This document shows positions 50,773 to 58,968 of a stretch of DNA of 64,000 nt, piece after piece. The first letter of the stretch is position 1; each line of letters starts with the position of its first letter. Source of the DNA: Salinarchaeum sp. Harcht-Bsk1. GTDB lineage: Archaea; Halobacteriota; Halobacteria; Halobacteriales; Salinarchaeaceae. The DNA is taken from positions 2,127,014 through 2,191,013 of the forward strand of contig NC_021313.1 in assembly GCF_000403645.1 (NCBI RefSeq). Direction: 5' to 3'. Position numbers and translations under genes: made by a program. The notes beneath the pieces are model-generated. The model was not told the origin of the DNA and searched no databases. It worked only from the letters and a program-made list of their open reading frames with translations.

Positions 50773-50892
50773 TGGAAGCCCCCTGCCGCTCGACCAGCCG
50801 CGGCTCGCTGTGCTCCTCGCCTCGCTCGCTGACGCTCGCTCGGCTGCGGTACTTGCGTCGCCGGGGCTGGGTCGAGCGGTCGGCCCCTTCCA
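50773..50892 (-). repeat. Dispersed structured element, copy C (120 bp, inverted)
   Basis: On the minus strand it reads TGGAAG-GGGCCGA-CCGCTCGA-C-CCAGCC to GGCTGG-TCGAGCGG-CAGGGGG-CTTCCA, the same architecture as copies A and B. It has its own compensated stem (CCAGCC/GGCTGG) and a bulged C instead of T. The core motif is GACGCAAGTACCG, a slight variant. Its length of exactly 120 bp matches copies A and B. Confidence 0.85.
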
Positions 50893-51027
50893 ATCCCACC
50901 CGGAGCCGGTTTCCCGAGTGCGAAATGCGTGGGGATCCCCCTGCGTAGCCGGGGATCGACCGCCGACGCCAGCGACCCGACGATCCACCGGAAGCGAAAA
51001 CCTATCGGGACCCGAAACGGGCGGGAC

Positions 51028-51131
51028 TGGAAGGGGCCGACCGCTCGTCGTGTTCTAACGACGTAAGCACGGCCGAGTGAAACGAGGCCGCGCGCAGCGA
51101 GTGAGAACCGACGAGCGGGAGGGGGCTTCCA
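51028..51131 (+). repeat. Dispersed structured element, copy D (104 bp)
   Basis: TGGAAG-GGGCCGA-CCGCTCGTCG-T-GTTCT pairs with AGAAC-CGACGAGCGG-GAGGGGG-CTTCCA. Closing stem, internal loop, long stem and single-base bulge are all kept. Only the apical region is shorter by 16 nt. ACGACGTAAGCACGG is the conserved core. It faces away from copy C. Confidence 0.85.
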
Positions 51132-51175
51132 CCTGCTGCTGCAGTGCAGTATCCTCCACTCCAGCACCAGATACC

Positions 51176-52279
51176 TCAATCGAATCCGCTGATCAAGGTC
51201 ACCAGCCACTGCGCGGGATCGCTCCGTTTTCGCACGTCGACCCGAACCACCCACTTCACCCACTGGAACCCGCGCCGACCGGGAGCGACCAGTCGAATCG
51301 GCGCGCCGTGGCCGTGGCTCAACCGCTCGCCGCCGACGTGGGTCGCGAGTAGCGCGTCCCGGGCTTCCTCGATCGGAAGCGACCAGCGATAGCCCGTCAC
51401 GGAGACGAAGCGGACGTACTCTGCCCCGCTCGCCGGACCGACCTCCTCTAGCAGGTCACCGACGCGAATCCCACGCCAGTCCTGCACGGTGTACCAGCCG
51501 CTGGTGCAGTCGAGCAGGGCTTCGATTTCGGCGTCGGAGTCCACGTCGCTGTATTCCAGCGTGAGCTCCGAGTCCACCGCCCCGCGCACGTCGAGGGTCC
51601 ACGAATCGCGGTCGATCGGATCCGGATCGTCCGCGACCCAGGAGGTCAGCGGGAAGGCGTCGTTACCCTCTCCCTTCCTGACTTGCGATCCCGTAAATCG
51701 CCGATCCTCACCCGGCGTGCCGAGCAGGCGATTCGCGAACTCCTGTCCGCGGTAGGCCACCGCCCCGCCGACGAACAGGGCCGAGTACTGCAGCGTGGTC
51801 CGGCGGCGATCGAGGTCCTGCGGACGCGGCAGCCGAAACCGCGAGGTGAGGTGAGCGATCAGCAGCGGCACCAGCAGGAGGCCGAAGGCGACGTGGATCG
51901 AGAGCAGCGTCCAGTACGAGATGCGGACGTCCGATCCGCCGACCCAAACGATCCCAGTCGCGAGCGCGCCGATCGCTGCGATCGCGGTGAGCACCGAGAG
52001 CGCCATCGAGCGCAGCCATCGATCCGGATCCGTCAGCCGATCCCGGACTCTCGCGAGTTTGAACGCGAGAAAGACGGCGAACGTCAGGCCAGCGATCCGA
52101 TGCGCCCAGAAGAGCCACCAGCCGGAATGGTCCGCGACGGTGAATGAGTAGAGCCCGGAGACCGTCTCGAAGACGACGATCGCGAACAGCGTCCAGTCGA
52201 CGAGGCGTGGCGGCGGCTGGACTGCCTCCCAGGCACGACGGAGTGGGCTGAGGAGGGGGTCCAGCCGCGTGCGATCCAT
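51176..52279 (-). CDS. Membrane molybdopterin oxidoreductase (b-type membrane domain fused to SUOX/MsrP-like domain)
   Basis: 367 residues from the ATG at 52279. Four helices (about 28-47, 53-77, 93-115, 122-144) carry His60, His129 and His143, positioned to bind haem as in cytochrome b561/MsrQ proteins. DLDRRRTTLQYSALFVGG (about 155-172) starts a fifth helix with a twin-arginine-like motif. The soluble molybdopterin domain follows, with the Mo-ligand Cys in LLDCTSGWYTVQDW (Cys258), VRFVSVTGYRWSL and GHGAPIRLVAPGRRGFQWVKW. By the positive-inside rule this domain lies outside the cell. It resembles a fused MsrQ-MsrP repair reductase, but the substrate is unproven. Confidence 0.88.
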   Translation of the reverse strand: MDRTRLDPLLSPLRRAWEAVQPPPRLVDWTLFAIVVFETVSGLYSFTVADHSGWWLFWAHRIAGLTFAVFLAFKLARVRDRLTDPDRWLRSMALSVLTAIAAIGALATGIVWVGGSDVRISYWTLLSIHVAFGLLLVPLLIAHLTSRFRLPRPQDLDRRRTTLQYSALFVGGAVAYRGQEFANRLLGTPGEDRRFTGSQVRKGEGNDAFPLTSWVADDPDPIDRDSWTLDVRGAVDSELTLEYSDVDSDAEIEALLDCTSGWYTVQDWRGIRVGDLLEEVGPASGAEYVRFVSVTGYRWSLPIEEARDALLATHVGGERLSHGHGAPIRLVAPGRRGFQWVKWVVRVDVRKRSDPAQWLVTLISGFD

Positions 52280-52369
52280 GCGCACGAATTGGTCACGAGG
52301 AGCAAGAAGCGTTGGGACCGGCGAACCACGGTCCGTCCGCTGGCGGTGCCGGATCGCGAGCGAGCCGGC

Positions 52370-52999
52370 TCAGCAGACCGGCTTCGGGTCGACGCCGAGG
52401 TCCTCGAGCGTCGAGACGTGCGCCTCGTAGGCGATCTGGACGGCCTCCAGCGCCGCCGCCTGGGCGGTGTCCCAGTCGTCGTCGCTGTCACAGATTACGT
52501 CGAGGAGTTCCATCGCGCGACCTTCCTGCTCGTCGAGGTCGCCGCGAAGGTCGCGGAACACGGAGGCGGTCTGGGGGTCCGCGTTGCCGACGAAGTAGCC
52601 GACGTACTGGGACTTCTGCTCGTCGGCGACGAGGACGCGGCCGAGGAATGCGCCGGCGCGGGCTGCCGTGCCCTCGATGCCCGTGAGGTGATCGGCGAGT
52701 TCGTCGCCGTCGGCGCTGGCCTCGTAGTCGTCCAGTTCCGCGAGGATCGTTTCGACGTGTGAGTCCTCCTCCTCGGCCGTCGCCTCGAAGGCTGCCCGCG
52801 CGTCCTCGTCGCTCTCGTCCTCGGCCCAGGCCGCGAAGCAGTCGGCAGCGGCCCGGTCGGCGTCCGCTGCCGCGGCGAGCACCGCCTCGGACTCCATCTC
52901 GCCCGCTGTCGCGGCGTAGAGCGACTTCGAGGAGCCCAGCCGCGAGAGTTCGGTCGCCTTCTGCTCCTGGACGGCGTCGCGGACGTCGGTGGCTTCCAT
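52370..52999 (-). CDS. Rubrerythrin-like ferritin-fold protein
   Basis: 209 residues, helical, no rubredoxin domain. LYAATAGEMESEAVLAAAAD, DEDARAAFEATAEEEDSHVE and LLDVICDSDDDWDTAQAAAL give the E-x-x-H-type pairs of a ferritin-like bundle (EEEDSHVETI is the clearest). Haloarchaeal proteins of this group are annotated as rubrerythrin family and may reduce peroxide or store iron. Several canonical metal ligands are not obvious, so the activity is uncertain. It lies 90 nt upstream of, and in the same direction as, the molybdoenzyme. Confidence 0.8.
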   Translation of the reverse strand: MEATDVRDAVQEQKATELSRLGSSKSLYAATAGEMESEAVLAAAADADRAAADCFAAWAEDESDEDARAAFEATAEEEDSHVETILAELDDYEASADGDELADHLTGIEGTAARAGAFLGRVLVADEQKSQYVGYFVGNADPQTASVFRDLRGDLDEQEGRAMELLDVICDSDDDWDTAQAAALEAVQIAYEAHVSTLEDLGVDPKPVC

Positions 53000-53153
53000 G
53001 GCGGGACGAACGGCCTCGCGTCGCTTGTACCCATCGGGATCCGGGCCGAATCCAAGTGGGCCCGAAGGCCTCGCCTGCTCGGTGAACCACCCCGAATCCA
53101 GCGAACGCTTCCCGTGCGCGAGGATTCTTCCGGCCGGCGGGGAACCAGGGCGT

Positions 53154-54299
53154 ATGGAGATTCGAAACGCCGACGTCGTCTTGACGAACCCCGGCCGGAA
53201 CTACGTGGTCGTGCGCCTCGAAACGGCGGACGGCCTGGTGGGCTGGGGCGACGCGACGCTCAACGGTCGTGAGAAAGCGGTCGAAGCCGCCCTGGAGGAG
53301 CACCTCTTCCCCGAACTCGAGGGCCGGGACGCCCACCGAGCCGAGGACGTCTGGCAGTCGCTCTATCGGGGTACCTACTGGCGCGGGGGCCCGGTCCTGC
53401 AGTCGGCGCTCTCCGGCGTCGACATGGCGCTCTGGGACCTCAAGGGCAAGGCCGCCGGCCTGCCGGTCCACGACCTCCTCGGCGGGCGGACCCGCGAGTA
53501 CGCCACCGTCTACGACCACTGCGGCGACGATTCGATCGACGCGATCGTCGAGAACGCCGAGGCGTCACTCGATCGTGGCATCGACCACTTCCGGGTGAAC
53601 GTCGGCGATCCGATGGGCGATTACCTGGACCTCGACGGCGTCGTGGACGGCGTCCTCGAGGTCCGCGATCGCCTCGGCCCGGACCCCGAACTCATCGTCG
53701 ACGTCCACAGCCGCGCCTCGCCCAGGGAGGCCCGCCAGATCGCACGGGGCCTCGAACCCGCGGAGCTCTTCTTCCTCGAGGATCCGCTCGCGCCCGAACA
53801 CGACGCCGAGTACGGGGCCCTTCGAAACGCGACCACGACGCCGATCGCGTACGGCGAACTCGCGACCGATCCCTTCGCGCTGCAGCCGCTGATCGAGGAC
53901 GGCGCCATCGACTTCGTCCGCGTCGACCTCGCGCACGTCGGCGGGATCACGGCGGCCCGCAAACTCGCCACCGTCGCGGAAGGCAACGGCACAAAGACGG
54001 CGTTCCACGGCCCACCGGACCTCTCGCCGATCGGCCAGGCCGCGACGGTCCACCTCGACCTCGCGCTCCCGAACTTCGGCGTCCAGGAACTCACGGACTA
54101 CGAGGAGCGCTACGGCGACGCCGTCGGCGAGGTGTTTGCGGGCGGCGCGAACTTCGACCCGTCGGTCGGCGGCCTCGACGTCCCCGACGAACCGGGGCTG
54201 GGAATCGACGTCGACCTCGACGCCGCCGCGTCCTTCGAGTACGAGCGATCGCACCTGCCGAAACGGCGCGCCGAGGACGGGAGCGTCGCCGACTGGTGA
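53154..54299 (+). CDS. Mandelate racemase/enolase superfamily protein, mannonate-dehydratase-like
   Basis: 381 residues. An N-terminal capping domain (IRNADVVLTNPGRNYVVVRL, GWGDATLNGREKAV) precedes the TIM barrel. Metal and catalytic blocks are LIVDVHSRASPREA, LFFLEDPLAPEHD, TPIAYGELATD, VRVDLAHVGGIT and TAFHGPPDLSPIGQAA. The HGP-D-SP block is typical of the ManD/RspA group, which dehydrates D-mannonate or D-gluconate. It precedes an aldo/keto reductase by 106 nt on the same strand, suggesting a sugar-acid pathway. The start at 53154 is the ATG in GGGCGTATGGAG. Confidence 0.9.
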   Translation: MEIRNADVVLTNPGRNYVVVRLETADGLVGWGDATLNGREKAVEAALEEHLFPELEGRDAHRAEDVWQSLYRGTYWRGGPVLQSALSGVDMALWDLKGKAAGLPVHDLLGGRTREYATVYDHCGDDSIDAIVENAEASLDRGIDHFRVNVGDPMGDYLDLDGVVDGVLEVRDRLGPDPELIVDVHSRASPREARQIARGLEPAELFFLEDPLAPEHDAEYGALRNATTTPIAYGELATDPFALQPLIEDGAIDFVRVDLAHVGGITAARKLATVAEGNGTKTAFHGPPDLSPIGQAATVHLDLALPNFGVQELTDYEERYGDAVGEVFAGGANFDPSVGGLDVPDEPGLGIDVDLDAAASFEYERSHLPKRRAEDGSVADW

Positions 54300-54405
54300 C
54301 GGCAGCTCCGACGCTACGCTCCAGCAACCCGCAACATCGAGGGTCGAAAACGGCAATCCCGAGGGTCTGAGAAACGCTTACCCGGCTGCCAGAGCACTCC
54401 GGCCT

Positions 54406-55377
54406 ATGGAGTATACCACTCTCGGCTCGACAGGCATGGAGGTCTCGAAGATCTGTCTGGGCTGCATGAGTTTCGGCAGCGAGGAGCCCTGGATGCTCGA
54501 CGAGGACGAGTCCCGCAAGATCATCGAGCGGGCGATCGACCTCGGCGTGAACTTCTTCGACACCGCGAACGCCTACTCCGACGGCGAGAGCGAGGAGATC
54601 CTCGGCGACGTCCTCGCGGACTACGACCGCGACGAGCAGGTCATCGCGACGAAGGTCCGCTTCCCCGTCGGCGACGACGGGCCGAACGCGAGCGGGCTCT
54701 CCCGGAAGACGATCGAGCAGGCCGTCGCCGCGAGCAAGGAGCGTCTCGGCATCGACACCATCGACCTGTACCAGACCCACCGCGTCGATCCGGACACGCC
54801 GCCGGAGACCACGCTCCGCGCGCTGGACGACCTCGTGGAGCGCGGCGACGTCCGCCACGTCGGCACCTCCTCGATGTTCGCCCACGAACTCGCCGAGCGC
54901 CTGCGCGCCAGCGAGCGCGAGGATCTCGTCTCCTTCGAGACGATGCAGAACCACTACCACCTCGCCTATCGGGAGGAGGAACGGGACATGCTGCCCCTCT
55001 GTGACCGCAACGACGTGGGCGTCATCCCGTGGGGCCCGCTCGGCCAGGGCTTCCTCACCCGCCCCGTGTCGGAGCTCGAGGAGACCGCCCGTGGCGACCC
55101 CGAGAACTTCCACAACCCCACCGACGAGTACGAGCGCGGCGGCGGCCGCGAGATCAACGCCCGCCTCGAGGAACTCGCCGCGGACAAGGGCGTGACGATG
55201 GCCCAGATCGCGCTCGCCTGGCAGTTCCAGAACGAGTACGTGGACGCGCCGATCGTCGGCACGACGAGCGTCGAACACCTCGAGGACGCCGTCGAGGCGC
55301 TGGAGATCGACCTCTCGGACTCGGACGTCGAGTACCTCGAGGAGCCCTACGAGCCCCAGCCGATCGTCGGGATCTGA
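54406..55377 (+). CDS. Aldo/keto reductase
   Basis: 323 residues of the AKR barrel. EYTTLGSTGMEVSKICLGCMSFG, GVNFFDTANAYSDGESEEILG (catalytic Asp and Tyr), VIATKVRFPVGDDG (Lys), LYQTHRVDPDTPPE (His) and the NADPH region VIPWGPLGQGFLTRP then PIVGTTSVEHLEDAVEAL are all present. It is close to the haloarchaeal group related to YajO/PdxI-like reductases. The substrate is unknown, but the adjacent ManD-like gene suggests sugar metabolism. Confidence 0.93.
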   Translation: MEYTTLGSTGMEVSKICLGCMSFGSEEPWMLDEDESRKIIERAIDLGVNFFDTANAYSDGESEEILGDVLADYDRDEQVIATKVRFPVGDDGPNASGLSRKTIEQAVAASKERLGIDTIDLYQTHRVDPDTPPETTLRALDDLVERGDVRHVGTSSMFAHELAERLRASEREDLVSFETMQNHYHLAYREEERDMLPLCDRNDVGVIPWGPLGQGFLTRPVSELEETARGDPENFHNPTDEYERGGGREINARLEELAADKGVTMAQIALAWQFQNEYVDAPIVGTTSVEHLEDAVEALEIDLSDSDVEYLEEPYEPQPIVGI

Positions 55378-55435
55378 ATTGCGACGCAACCACAGCAAGA
55401 CGGCCGGATCAACGCTCCACCGGCCCTGGCGGACT

Positions 55436-55542
55436 GAAAGGGCGAGGGCGGGTCCGGGAATCACGGCGACGTAAGCACTGCAGCGACCGCAGGGAGCGAA
55501 GCGCGCAGCGAGCCGCGCGACCGGAGCCGGCCGAGGGCTTTC
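55436..55542 (+). repeat. Dispersed element, subfamily 2, copy E (about 107 bp)
   Basis: It begins CTGGCGGACTGAAAGGGCGAGG and ends CCGAGGGCTTTCGAGG. GAAAG/CTTTC close the element, a purine-rich internal loop follows, then TCCGG/CCGGA. The interior CACGGCGACGTAAGCAC (55462-55478) and GCGCAGCGAGCCGCG are nearly identical to copy B, which ties the two subfamilies together. It lies between the aldo/keto reductase stop and the methyltransferase start. Confidence 0.75.
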
Positions 55543-55627
55543 GAGGCGGATGCTGTGGAGGTGGTCGCACTCATCTCAATACCACAATTCCGCGACCTTC
55601 TTGACGCTCACCACCCCAACCAGTTCC

Positions 55628-56245
55628 ATGGACCCGGAAGACGTGCGCGAGGGCTGGGCCGAGCGCACCGGGAAGTACTCGCCCGCCTACTACGCCGAAA
55701 TCGGGCCGAACGAGGTCAGCGAGACGCTCGTGCAGGTCCTCGGCCACTACGCCACCGACGACGCGCGGATCCTCGAGGTCGGCTGTGGCTCCGGCCGGCA
55801 CCTCGAACACCTCCGGAACCACGGCTTTGCGAATCTCACTGGGATCGACATCAACGACGAGTCCTTCGAGGTGATGGCCGAGCAGTACCCGCGGCTGGCC
55901 GAAACGGGAACCTTCCTCACCGGCGAGATGGAGACCCTCCTTCCGGAGTTCGACGACGATTCCTTCGACGTCGTCTACACCGTCGAGGCGCTCCAGCACG
56001 TGCCCCCAGAGGACGCGTGGGTGTTCGACGAGTTTGAACGGCTCACGACGGACCTGCTCGTGACCGCGGAGAACGAGGGGAACAGTCCGGATCGCGGCCG
56101 CGGCGAGGAGGACGTCAGCATGGTAAACGACGACTTTCCGCTGTTTCACCGGGACTGGAAGGCCGTTTTTTCCGAGCGCGGGTTCGCGCAGTTGCTGCGG
56201 GAGCCTACTTCGAGGGATACGATTCGTGTGTTTCGAGTCGTGTGA
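55628..56245 (+). CDS. Class I SAM-dependent methyltransferase
   Basis: 205 residues with a standard SAM fold: ARILEVGCGSGRHLEHL (motif I), LTGIDINDESFEVM, DSFDVVYTVEALQHVPPEDAW and LLVTAENEGN. No substrate domain is present, so the acceptor (small molecule or macromolecule) is unknown. The ATG at 55628 follows TTCC and gives MDPEDVREGWAERTGKYSP. Downstream the sequence becomes visibly richer in A+T. Confidence 0.9.
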   Translation: MDPEDVREGWAERTGKYSPAYYAEIGPNEVSETLVQVLGHYATDDARILEVGCGSGRHLEHLRNHGFANLTGIDINDESFEVMAEQYPRLAETGTFLTGEMETLLPEFDDDSFDVVYTVEALQHVPPEDAWVFDEFERLTTDLLVTAENEGNSPDRGRGEEDVSMVNDDFPLFHRDWKAVFSERGFAQLLREPTSRDTIRVFRVV

Positions 56246-56450
56246 GTGGCGGGACGATAGGCACAGAAACCACGTTCGAAGCTGGGCCGGTGCGATTCTG
56301 TGGTCTCAACGGGTGGTGACTTTTCAATCCCCAGACTTTTTCGCCCTCTACACACCCCAATGGCCACGCAATTGACATTATTGTCGTACAGGATATAGAT
56401 CATTTTGCCTGCCGTGAAGAGAGAGCACGAGTGTCATTCACCCCACAAAT

Positions 56451-56460
56451 TTTATTTAAA
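56451..56460 (+). promoter_or_regulatory. TATA box of the PQQ-propeller gene
   Basis: TTTATTTAAA lies 20-29 nt before the ATG at 56480, inside an AT-rich 230-nt intergenic stretch that shows no other gene. Confidence 0.55.
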
Positions 56461-56479
56461 AAGAAATGTCCCATAACGT

Positions 56480-58876
56480 ATGGCCGATACCACCGGTAGG
56501 TCGCTGGCTTCCACACGCAGAACGGTGCTGAAAACAGTTGGTGTGGCTGGACTTGCAGCCACATTGGGGAGTAAGAACGCAGTTGCACAAACTGATGGCA
56601 GGGAGAAATGGAGCTTCGAAACTGGCGACGAAATATATTCGTCCCCAGCAGTTGTAGATGGGACAGTCTACGTCGGAAGCAACGACGGCAACCTGTACGC
56701 CGTGGATGCCGATACGGGGGACGAACAATGGGCCTTCGAAATCGGCGATGGGGTGAGTGAATCGCCGACAGTGGTGGATGGCACAGTTTACGTCGGCGCC
56801 CAAGACAACAACGTCTATGCGGTGGACGCGGACGCAGGGGAAGAACAGTGGGCCTTCGAAACTGGCGATTGGGCGACCTCTCCTGCAGTGGTAGGTGGTA
56901 CGGTCTTCGTCGGCAGCTTCGACAACAACCTGTACGCGCTGGATGCCGACACAGGGGACGAACAGTGGACCTTCGAAACCGGCGATGCGGTGCTTTCATC
57001 GCCGGAAGTGGTAGACGAGACAGTCTACTTCGGCAGCCAAGATAACAACCTATACGCGGTGGATGCCCAAACAGGGGCACAGCAGTGGGCATTCGAAGCC
57101 AACCGCGGAGTTGTCGGCCAGGCAGTGGTGAATGGCACAGCCTTTGTCAGTAGTGTGGATGCCCTGTACGCGGTAGATGCCCAAACGGGGGGCGAGCAGT
57201 GGACCTTCGAACCCAGCAATTTCATTCTTGGTTCGCCGGCGGTAGCAGATGGCACAGTATTCGTTTGCGTCCAAGACGAGGGCGGCCTCTATGCAGTAGA
57301 TGCCCAGACAGGAGACGAGCAGTGGTTCTTCGAACTCGGCCGTATACCCTTCGTAGTGGTATCGCCAGCTGTGGCAGATGGCACGGTGTACGTCGGATCA
57401 GGAGACGAGGGCAAGCTATACGCCGTGGACGCCGGGACAGGTGAAGAACGGTGGACCTTTGAGACACACCATCAGATAGGATCGTCGCCGACAGTGGTGG
57501 ATGGTACAGTCTTCTTCGGCAGCAACGACCACAGCCTGTACGCACTGGATGCAGACGGTACGGGCTCCAGCGACGTTGGAGATACTGAGACGAGAGAAAA
57601 TACAGGAGAGACCGAGGCCGGGGAAGAACGATGGGCATTCGAAACCGGTGGTTCCGTTGGTTCATCGCCGACGGTGGCAGATGGCAGACTCTTCGTCGGC
57701 AGCCGCGACCAGTATATGTACGCTGTGGATGCCCAGACCGGAGACGAACAATGGGCCTTCGAAACCGGCGATATGATTTATTCGTCGCCGACAGTAGCAG
57801 ATGGCACAGTCTTCTTCGACAGTTACGACGACAACCTGTACGCGGTGGACGTCCAGACAGGGGGCGAACTGTGGGATTTCCAAACCCGCGGTACGGTTAC
57901 GTCACCGTCAACAGTGGAGGAGGGCATGATCTTCTTCGGCAGTAGAGAGAACCTCTACGGCGTGGATGCTCAGACGGGGGACTATCAGTGGACCTTCGAA
58001 GCCGTTATTTCCTCTGCGCCGACAATAAGCGATGGTACAGTTTTCGCCAGCAGTGCAGACGACCACTTGTACGCGGTGGACGCCCAGACGGGAGACGAAA
58101 TCTGGGCCTTCCAAACCGGCGGTTACGTCGATTCATCGCCGGCAGTGGCAGATGGCACGGTCTTCGTCGGCAGCGACGACGGAAACCTGTACGCGCTGGA
58201 TGCCGACACAGGGGACGAACAGTGGACCTTCGAAACCGGCGATGTGATTGGGTCGGACCCGACAGTGATTGATGGCACGGTCTTCGTCGGCAGCCGCGAC
58301 AGCAATCTTTACGCGTTGGATGCCCAGACGGGGGACGAACTGTGGGCCTTCGAAACCGGTGATTTCGTTGACTCATCGCCGGCAGTAGCGGATGGCACCG
58401 TCTTCGTCGGTAGTAAGGACCACAACCTGTACGCAGTGGATGCCCAAACGGGGGACGAACTGTGGGCCTTCGAAACCGGCGATTCGATCGAATCGTCGCC
58501 GACAGTGGCGGATGGCAAGGTTTTCGTCGGCAGCAACGACAGCCACCTATACGCAGTGGACGCAGGCATTGCTGACTTAAGTGAGACGGGGGAAGACAAC
58601 ACCGGCGATACCGAGACGGGCGGAAACAGCACTGGAGATACCGAGACGGGCGGAAACAGCACTGGAGATGCCGAGACGGGCGGAAACAGCACTGGAGATA
58701 CCGAGACGGGCGGAAACAGCACTGGAGATACCGAGACGGGCGGAAACAGCACTGGGGATGCCGAGACAGAAGATGGAAATTCAGTTCCCGGCTTTGGGAT
58801 AGGGAGCGCGATATCTGCCATCGGAGCCACGGGGTATATGCTGAAACGCCGGCTTACAGACGACACAGAGGAGTGA
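56480..58876 (+). CDS. Tat-exported PQQ-like beta-propeller surface protein, 16 repeats
   Basis: 798 residues. A Tat signal (STRRTVLKTVGVAGLAATLG, then NAVAQ) is followed by 16 repeats of about 40 residues. The repeat pattern is W-x-F-E-T-G-D, S-S-P-x-V-x-D-G-T-V-F-V-G-S, N-L-Y-A-V-D-A-x-T-G-D-E. That is two eight-bladed propellers of the PQQ/BamB type. The longest interruption (GTGSSDVGDTETRENTGETEAGEE) falls between repeats 8 and 9. A linker of five TETGGNSTGD-type units rich in N-S-T sequons leads to a C-terminal PGFGIGSAIS helix, a PGF-CTERM-like anchor. No PQQ enzyme residues are evident, so a binding or scaffold role outside the cell is more likely. Composition is AT-richer than its neighbours. 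Confidence 0.9.
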   Translation: MADTTGRSLASTRRTVLKTVGVAGLAATLGSKNAVAQTDGREKWSFETGDEIYSSPAVVDGTVYVGSNDGNLYAVDADTGDEQWAFEIGDGVSESPTVVDGTVYVGAQDNNVYAVDADAGEEQWAFETGDWATSPAVVGGTVFVGSFDNNLYALDADTGDEQWTFETGDAVLSSPEVVDETVYFGSQDNNLYAVDAQTGAQQWAFEANRGVVGQAVVNGTAFVSSVDALYAVDAQTGGEQWTFEPSNFILGSPAVADGTVFVCVQDEGGLYAVDAQTGDEQWFFELGRIPFVVVSPAVADGTVYVGSGDEGKLYAVDAGTGEERWTFETHHQIGSSPTVVDGTVFFGSNDHSLYALDADGTGSSDVGDTETRENTGETEAGEERWAFETGGSVGSSPTVADGRLFVGSRDQYMYAVDAQTGDEQWAFETGDMIYSSPTVADGTVFFDSYDDNLYAVDVQTGGELWDFQTRGTVTSPSTVEEGMIFFGSRENLYGVDAQTGDYQWTFEAVISSAPTISDGTVFASSADDHLYAVDAQTGDEIWAFQTGGYVDSSPAVADGTVFVGSDDGNLYALDADTGDEQWTFETGDVIGSDPTVIDGTVFVGSRDSNLYALDAQTGDELWAFETGDFVDSSPAVADGTVFVGSKDHNLYAVDAQTGDELWAFETGDSIESSPTVADGKVFVGSNDSHLYAVDAGIADLSETGEDNTGDTETGGNSTGDTETGGNSTGDAETGGNSTGDTETGGNSTGDTETGGNSTGDAETEDGNSVPGFGIGSAISAIGATGYMLKRRLTDDTEE
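58611..58760 (+). repeat. 30-bp tandem repeat, five units, in the PQQ-protein linker
   Basis: Five 30-bp units (CCGAGACGGGCGGAAACAGC plus ACTGGAGATA or ACTGGAGATG) encode TETGGNSTGD or AETGGNSTGD. They are nearly identical at the DNA level, which indicates recent expansion. Each encodes one N-glycosylation sequon. Confidence 0.95.
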
Positions 58877-58968
58877 AAGCTGCGACGAATCGATCACTGT
58901 CGCTTTAACATATCAGCCCTCGTTTCTCGACGGAATCCTGCTTTTGCGAACCGCTCGGGCCACCAAAA

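Larger units (their letters stand above)
50655..51175. other. 521-nt gap holding an inverted pair of structured elements
   Basis: No gene is supported. About 100 nt of helicase upstream region with AT-rich stretches (50690-50760) is followed by copy C on the minus strand (50773-50892), a 135-nt spacer, copy D on the plus strand (51028-51131) and 44 nt up to the stop of the molybdoenzyme gene. Confidence 0.7.
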
